A DNA stretch of 64,000 nt from Roseateles_B sp041912595 (GTDB lineage: Bacteria > Pseudomonadota > Gammaproteobacteria > Burkholderiales > Burkholderiaceae_C). The stretch covers positions 1-64,000 of the forward strand of contig JAYRMR010000003.1 in the NCBI GenBank assembly GCA_041912595.1, read 5' to 3'. The translations under genes and the position numbers were made by a program. The notes under the pieces were generated by a model. The model saw only the letters and a program-made list of their open reading frames with translations. It was not told the DNA's origin and searched no databases. How positions within the stretch are numbered: position 1 is the stretch's first letter; each line of letters starts with the position of its first letter. Of the stretch, positions 59,763 to 64,000 are shown piece after piece.

Positions 59763-60650
59763 TTATAGCGAGGTCGCGCCAGGGGCAGCGGCCTCGGCTT
59801 CCAGACGATCCAGCAACTGCAGGACGAGGGCCGCCGTATCGTCGGGGCGCTCGAAGGGATAGAGGTGCCCGCCCTCCATCCAGAGGAAGTTGTGACCGGC
59901 CAGGCGCTTGCTGGCTTCGGCCCCGGCCTGGCGCAGTTCCTCCGACTGCGTGCCGGCCACGAAGGCCAGCGGGCATCGGGGCGGATGGCGCCGCACGATG
60001 CGGTCGAAGGTGTGCGGCAGGGTGTTGTAGATGCGGGTCTCGACCTCGCGGCGAAAGCCCAGCTCGATGGCCGGGCCGTCCGGACCCTCTACCTCGTCGA
60101 AGCCGCTCGCCACGTAGTCGCGCAGCACCCGGTCGTCCCAGCGGGCGAACTTGTGCTTGCTGGCGAAGTGCTCGTAGACGGCCTCCCGCGTCGGCCAGCG
60201 GTGGCGGCGCTGGCTGGAGATCTTGCCGGGGGACACGCGCTCGATCAGGCCGGTGAGCTTGGCGACGTGGATGCTGTGCGCCTTCCAGCCGGACACCACG
60301 GGGGAGTCCAGCATCAGCAGGCCACGGACGAGGTCCGGCCGCCGGCACGCCGCGAGCAGGCTCACGCCGCCGCCCAGGGAATGCCCGGCCACCATGACCG
60401 GCCCCGGCGTCGCCATGCGCGGCCGCACCTGACGCTCGATGAAATGGACTAGCTGGTCCCGCAGGTGGGGCCAGTTGCTGGTGACGGGGTAGGCCGGGTC
60501 GTGACCCAGGCGGGGGATGGCATGCACGGTCCATCCGGCGCGCTCCCAGGTCTCGAACAGCACCCGGTAGCAGCCGGACGGAAAGCCGTTGGCATGCGAG
60601 AAGACAAGGTGGCGTTCGGCGGGGGTGGCGCCGGGCTGGGAGGCGGGCAT
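59763..60650 (-). CDS. Alpha/beta hydrolase
   Basis: 295 residues. Canonical alpha/beta-hydrolase fold: HGF-type start FSHANGFPSGCYRVLFETWER, nucleophile elbow VAGHSLGGGVSLLAACRRPDLVRGLLMLDSP, and a C-terminal His in MEGGHLYPFERPDDTA. The acidic residue probably lies in LAFVAGTQSEELR. No signal peptide, so cytoplasmic. Substrate unknown; the family includes esterases, haloperoxidases and C-C hydrolases. The gene is 45 bp downstream of pyrG's start region and 54 bp after mutS in the leftward direction, an isolated gene. Confidence 0.86.
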   Translation of the reverse strand: MPASQPGATPAERHLVFSHANGFPSGCYRVLFETWERAGWTVHAIPRLGHDPAYPVTSNWPHLRDQLVHFIERQVRPRMATPGPVMVAGHSLGGGVSLLAACRRPDLVRGLLMLDSPVVSGWKAHSIHVAKLTGLIERVSPGKISSQRRHRWPTREAVYEHFASKHKFARWDDRVLRDYVASGFDEVEGPDGPAIELGFRREVETRIYNTLPHTFDRIVRRHPPRCPLAFVAGTQSEELRQAGAEASKRLAGHNFLWMEGGHLYPFERPDDTAALVLQLLDRLEAEAAAPGATSL

Positions 60651-60704
60651 GGGACAGGGTCTCGGTTCGGGGGCAAACGGGCAGGCGCCGGCGGGGGGCG
60701 CCGC

Positions 60705-63344
60705 TCAGGCGCGGGCCATCTGCTTGAGCTTGTACAGCTGCTCCAGCGCCTCCCGCGGGCTCAGGGCGTCGGGGTCCAGATCATGCAGGGCCTCCAGCAG
60801 CGGATGGGTCGCCTCCGCGACAGCCGCGGGCGGCTCCGGTGGCGCGGCGAAGAGGTCGATCTGCGTCTCGGCCTCGCCCGCCTTGGCCTCCAGGGCCTCC
60901 AGCGTGGCGCGCGCCTGCCGCACGAGGCTGCCCGGCATGCCGGCCAGGCGTGCGACCTGCACCCCGTAGCTGCGGCTCGCCGGCCCCGGCTGGATCTCGT
61001 GCAGGAAGACGATGTCGTCACCGCTCTCCGCCGCCGAGACGTGCATGTTCACGGCCTGCGTGTGCCGGACCGGGAACTCGGTGAGCTCGAAGTAGTGGGT
61101 CGCGAACAGCGTGAAGGCGCGGCACTTGTCGTGCAGGTGGCTGGCGATGGCGCCGGCCAGCGCGAGGCCGTCGAAGGTGGAGGTGCCCCGGCCGATCTCG
61201 TCCATCAGCACGAGGGACTGCTCGGTGGCGCCGTGCAGGATGGCGGCGGCCTCGGTCATCTCCAGCATGAAGGTGGACTGGGCATTGGCGAGGTCGTCCG
61301 CGGCGCCGATGCGGGTGTGGATCGCGTCCATCGGCCCGAGGCGGCAGCTGCGCGCCGGCACGTAGGCGCCCATCGCGGCCAGCAGGCAGATCAGCGCCAC
61401 CTGGCGCATGAAGGTGCTCTTGCCGCCCATGTTCGGGCCGGTGATGACCTGCATGCGCGTGCGGGCGTCGAGGCGGCAGTCGTTGGCCATGAACTCGCCG
61501 GCGCCGGTCTCGCGCAGGCGCATCTCCACGACGGGGTGGCGGCCGCCCTGGATGTCGATGCAGGGCTGCGGGACGAACTCGGGCCGGGCCCAGCCCAGCG
61601 TGGCGGCGCGCTCAGCCAGCGCGGCCAGGGCGTCGAGGCTCGCCAGGGCGCGGCCCAGGCGGGTCAGGGCGGGCAGCTCGTTGATCAGCTCGTCGATCAC
61701 CAGCTCGTACAGCGCCTTCTCGCGGGACAGCGCCCGCTCCTGCGCCGACAGCGCCTTGTCCTCGAAGCTCTTGAGCTCCGGCGTGATGAAGCGCTCGGCG
61801 TTCTTGAGCGTCTGGCGGCGCTGGAAGTCCATGGGGACCTTGTCCAGCTGGCCGGTGGTGACCTCGATGTAGAAGCCGTGCACCTTGTTGTATTGCACGC
61901 GCAGGTTGCCGATGCCGGTGCGCGCGCGCTCGCGGGCCTCGAGGTCCAGCAGGTAGGCGTCGCAGTTCTGGCTGATGCCGCGCAGCTCGTCAAGCTCGGC
62001 ATCGAAGCCGGGCGCGATGACGCCGCCGTCCCGGACCAGCACGGCCGGCTCCTCGGCAATGGCGCGACTCAGCAGTTCGGCCAGATGCGGCGAGGCCAGC
62101 AGGCCGTCGCCCAGGGCCTGCAGCAGGGCGCTGCCCGACGGCGGCACCTGGGACTGCAGGGCGGGGAGCGTCAGCAGCGTGGCGCGCAGGCCCGCCAGCT
62201 CGCGCGGGCGCACCTGACGCAGCGCCACACGGGCGGCGATGCGCTCGACGTCCGAGACCTGGCGCAGCGCCTCGCGCAGACCCTCGAAGCCGTGGGAGAG
62301 GAAGGTGGCGATGGCGTCATGACGGGCCACGGCCTCGCTGCGCTCGCGCTTCGGATGGAGCAGCCACTGGCGCAGCGCCCGGCTGCCCATGCCGGTGCGG
62401 CAGCTGTCCAGCAGCGAGAGCAGGGTGGGGCTGGTCTCGCCGCGCAGCGTCTGCGTCAGCTCCAGGTTGCGCTGGGTGGCCGGAGGGAGGTCCAGCAGCT
62501 CGGAGGCGCGCTGCACCTGCAGGCTCTTGACGTGAGCCAAGGCCCGGCCCTGGGTGTGTTCGGCGTAGCTGAGCAGCGCCGCGGCGGCGGCCTGGGCGGC
62601 CGTCAGCTCCTGGGCATTCAGGCCCTGCAGGCTGGCCACGCCCAGCTGCTCGCAAAGCTTGCGCAGGCCCAGGGCGGTGTCGAACTGCCAGCTGGGGCGG
62701 TTGGTGATGGGCAGTCGCGCCGCCAGCACGCCGGCGGGCTGCCGCTCCCGGTCCACCAACACCTCGGCAGGGGAGAGGCGGGCGAGCCAGGACGGCAGCT
62801 CTTCGGCGCTGCACTCGGCCAGACCCAGCTGCCCCTGGGTCAGCGACAGCCATGCCAGGCCCAGCGTGGGCTTGGCGCGGGCGCCGGTGCTGGCCACGGC
62901 GAGCAGGATGCTGTCCTGCTTGTCGGCCAGCAGTTCGGTGTCCGTGACGGTGCCGGGCGTGACCACGCGCACCACCTTGCGCTCGACCGGCCCCTTGGTG
63001 GCCCCCACCTCGCCGACCTGCTCGGCGATGGCCACCGCCTCGCCCAGCTTGATGAGCTTGGCCAGGTAGGCCTCCAGCGCATTCACGGGGACCCCGGCCA
63101 TCACCACCGGCTCGCCGGCACTTTGGCCGCGCACCGTCAGCGTGATGTCCAGCAGCGCGTTGGCCTTGCGGGCGTCGTCGTAGAAGACCTCGTAGAAATC
63201 CCCCATGCGATAGAAGACCAGGGTGTCCGGGAACTCGGCCTTGATGCGCAGGTACTGCGCCATCATGGGCGTGTGGGCGGAGAAGTCCTGGGCTGCTGGG
63301 GCGGCCTGACCTGCGTAGGCGGCGCTGCTGGGGGCTTGGGCCAT
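60705..63344 (-). CDS. mutS: DNA mismatch repair protein MutS
   Basis: 879 residues, full MutS1. N-terminal mismatch-recognition domain with the F-x-E motif in RMGDFYEVFYDDA, connector and core domains, clamp region, and C-terminal ATPase: Walker A TGPNMGGKSTFMRQVALI, Walker B SLVLMDEIGRGTSTFDGLALA and LFATHYFELTEF. It binds mismatches and recruits MutL. The ATG at 63344 follows a short upstream region. The SOS-controlled small gene starts 280 bp away on the other strand, and its LexA box is 176 bp from the mutS start. A very long frame on the opposite strand is antisense shadow. Confidence 0.98.
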   Translation of the reverse strand: MAQAPSSAAYAGQAAPAAQDFSAHTPMMAQYLRIKAEFPDTLVFYRMGDFYEVFYDDARKANALLDITLTVRGQSAGEPVVMAGVPVNALEAYLAKLIKLGEAVAIAEQVGEVGATKGPVERKVVRVVTPGTVTDTELLADKQDSILLAVASTGARAKPTLGLAWLSLTQGQLGLAECSAEELPSWLARLSPAEVLVDRERQPAGVLAARLPITNRPSWQFDTALGLRKLCEQLGVASLQGLNAQELTAAQAAAAALLSYAEHTQGRALAHVKSLQVQRASELLDLPPATQRNLELTQTLRGETSPTLLSLLDSCRTGMGSRALRQWLLHPKRERSEAVARHDAIATFLSHGFEGLREALRQVSDVERIAARVALRQVRPRELAGLRATLLTLPALQSQVPPSGSALLQALGDGLLASPHLAELLSRAIAEEPAVLVRDGGVIAPGFDAELDELRGISQNCDAYLLDLEARERARTGIGNLRVQYNKVHGFYIEVTTGQLDKVPMDFQRRQTLKNAERFITPELKSFEDKALSAQERALSREKALYELVIDELINELPALTRLGRALASLDALAALAERAATLGWARPEFVPQPCIDIQGGRHPVVEMRLRETGAGEFMANDCRLDARTRMQVITGPNMGGKSTFMRQVALICLLAAMGAYVPARSCRLGPMDAIHTRIGAADDLANAQSTFMLEMTEAAAILHGATEQSLVLMDEIGRGTSTFDGLALAGAIASHLHDKCRAFTLFATHYFELTEFPVRHTQAVNMHVSAAESGDDIVFLHEIQPGPASRSYGVQVARLAGMPGSLVRQARATLEALEAKAGEAETQIDLFAAPPEPPAAVAEATHPLLEALHDLDPDALSPREALEQLYKLKQMARA

Positions 63345-63514
63345 GTCGGCGTCGAAGAGTCGGTAGGTGGAGAGTGAGTCCGGCAGGGCTCACGGGGGAC
63401 GCATCTTAGCGGCTGCCCGGCCGGATCTGTCGCCGTGCGCCGGCTCTGCGTGCCCTTTGGCGGCTTTGCCTCCTCAGTCCTGGCGACGTGCGGAACCCGC
63501 GGCAGCAAAATCAC

Positions 63515-63543
63515 TTGAATACTGTATGCGCATACAGTATTCT
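63515..63543 (+). promoter_or_regulatory. LexA (SOS) box overlapping a sigma70 promoter
   Basis: TACTGTATGCGCATACAGTA (63520-63539) matches the E. coli LexA consensus at 16 of 20 positions, differing only in the centre, and lies within a longer perfect palindrome (63517-63542). TTGAAT (63515) and TATTCT (63538) form a -35/-10 pair with 17 bp between, so LexA binding would cover the promoter from -35 to -10. The orientation favours rightward transcription of the 51-residue gene. Confidence 0.82.
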
Positions 63544-63562
63544 TGCGCCATCACGAAGTTCC

Positions 63563-63592
63563 GGCAGGCCCGCCACACTGGCGCCGCCTGCC
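63563..63592 (+). promoter_or_regulatory. Stem-loop in the leader of the SOS-controlled gene
   Basis: GGCAGGC pairs with GCCTGCC and, inward, CGCCA pairs with TGGCG around a CAC loop, giving about 12 bp with a small asymmetry. It lies between the predicted start site (about 63550) and the ribosome-binding site (63613). A structured leader of this kind can control translation or stability; whether it does so here is unknown. Confidence 0.45.
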
Positions 63593-63623
63593 ACCTGGTC
63601 AAGCAAGAAAGCGGGAGCAGCAG

Positions 63624-63779
63624 ATGGCAGCGGTCAAGCGCATGGGCGTGAAAGTGGGCATGAGGGTCAGCCAGGCGGTCGGTGGCAGCGTCGGGGTGCG
63701 CATGCAGGAGCCGGAGTCCTGGATCCTGGGGATCGGCGGTCTGACCGTCCTCGGCCTGGCCTTCGGTGTGCTGGGCTGA
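63624..63779 (+). CDS. 51-residue single-pass membrane protein under LexA-type control
   Basis: ATG at 63624 with GGGAG 6 bp upstream. The N-terminal 30 residues are basic (K5, R6, K10, R14, R26) and the C-terminal part WILGIGGLTVLGLAFGVLG (about 33-51) is one hydrophobic helix ending at the stop. The predicted topology is N-in with the helix in the inner membrane. I recognise no family. It is the only gene read from the near-consensus SOS box, 85 bp upstream. It could be a damage-induced toxin (compare TisB), a division inhibitor (compare SidA) or another membrane regulator; these are analogies only. Start and coding status are supported by the ribosome-binding site and helix. Confidence 0.65.
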   Translation: MAAVKRMGVKVGMRVSQAVGGSVGVRMQEPESWILGIGGLTVLGLAFGVLG

Positions 63780-63848
63780 ATCGCCTGAATCATTCAGTTG
63801 AGGCCTTGGGGGCAAGCGCTGCGGTCAAGCTAGGCCCGGCCTGCCACG

Positions 63849-64000
63849 CTATCGGCGGGCCGGCAGGGGAATGAAGTCTGCTTCGCCCGCCACGGCCGGA
63901 AATCGCCCCTCGGCCCAGTCGCGCGCGGCCTCGTCAATGCGCTCCTGGCGGCTGGAGACGAAGTTCCACCACAGGTGCCGGGGCGCGTCCAGGCGATCGC
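63849..64000 (-). CDS. Pirin-family protein, C-terminal end (start outside window)
   Basis: Partial leftward gene, about 50 residues visible, with the stop at 63849. The reading DRLDAPRHLWWNFVSSRQERIDEAARDWAEGRFPAVAGEADFIPLP matches the conserved C-terminus of pirin-related bicupin proteins (HLWWNFV, W-x-x-G-x-F-x-x-V-x-G-E, FIPLP). Pirins are iron-binding nuclear or cytosolic proteins in eukaryotes, and some bacterial ones have quercetinase activity or affect pyruvate metabolism. The catalytic part is beyond the window. It converges on the 51-residue gene, with no clear terminator between them. Confidence 0.88.
   Translation of the reverse strand, partial: DRLDAPRHLWWNFVSSRQERIDEAARDWAEGRFPAVAGEADFIPLPARR

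Noticed and set aside
60465..63377. 970-residue open frame on the plus strand across mutS
   Set aside because: It runs antisense to a full-length, motif-complete mutS; its translation is low-complexity Gly/Gln/Ala/Arg-rich and resembles no protein. This is a GC-rich shadow frame.

Overview
The window is high-GC (about two thirds G+C by eye), densely coded bacterial chromosome. Gene content and order point to a betaproteobacterium of the order Burkholderiales, probably near the Rubrivivax/Leptothrix/Roseateles group. Evidence: infB-rbfA-truB-typA, pyrG-kdsA-(DUF1330)-eno-ftsB, a Puu/Pot putrescine cluster, two PEP-CTERM proteins, and GC-rich palindromic intergenic repeats of the type common in that group. 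This is inferred from gene content; no database search was possible. I see no rRNA, tRNA, CRISPR array, prophage, transposase or plasmid origin.

Layout. 1-4.4 kb: 3' end of infB, then rbfA, truB and typA (translation, ribosome maturation, tRNA modification). 4.4-13.2 kb: a palindrome-rich spacer, an EamA transporter, a 3-hydroxyisobutyryl-CoA hydrolase-like protein, formate-tetrahydrofolate ligase, a secreted zinc carboxypeptidase with PKD and PPC domains, two poorly characterised proteins and an AraC regulator. 13.2-19.9 kb: a membrane fatty acid hydroxylase/sterol desaturase family protein, a possible gene relic, a Tat-exported phospholipase C behind a possible Pho box, a PEP-CTERM protein, and a chemoreceptor followed by a bacteriohemerythrin. 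20.3-22.1 kb: dusA and ogt. 22.2-26.6 kb: a five-gene unit behind a good Fur box (diheme peroxidase, outer-membrane barrel, FMN-binding protein, ApbE flavin transferase, small membrane protein). 26.6-31 kb: rdgC, a DsbA/FrnE-like protein, a small unknown, an AstE-like hydrolase and a PIG-L deacetylase.

31-46.4 kb: a long leftward putrescine cluster with uptake (potFGHI), gamma-glutamylation route (puuA, puuB, ALDH/puuC, puuD), two class-III aminotransferases, an outer-membrane porin-like protein and an EamA transporter. A divergent Lrp/AsnC regulator stands at its head. 46.5-51.3 kb: a 62-aa membrane protein, an EamA transporter, a second PEP-CTERM protein, a DUF455 ferritin-like protein, a gamma-carbonic-anhydrase-like protein and hslO. 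51.3-55.1 kb: a repeat-rich spacer, then a surface 5'-nucleotidase, an NadR-like kinase and PnuC, which together look like an NMN/nicotinamide-riboside salvage set. 55.1-64 kb: ftsB, eno, DUF1330, kdsA, pyrG, an alpha/beta hydrolase and mutS. Then a near-consensus LexA box drives a 51-aa single-pass membrane protein, and the window ends in the 3' end of a pirin-family gene.

Most noteworthy: (1) the SOS-box-controlled 51-aa membrane protein with a structured leader, upstream of mutS; (2) the Fur-controlled flavin/heme envelope unit; (3) the nucleotidase-NadR-PnuC salvage set; (4) the porin inside the putrescine cluster; (5) a decamer shared upstream of three leftward units.
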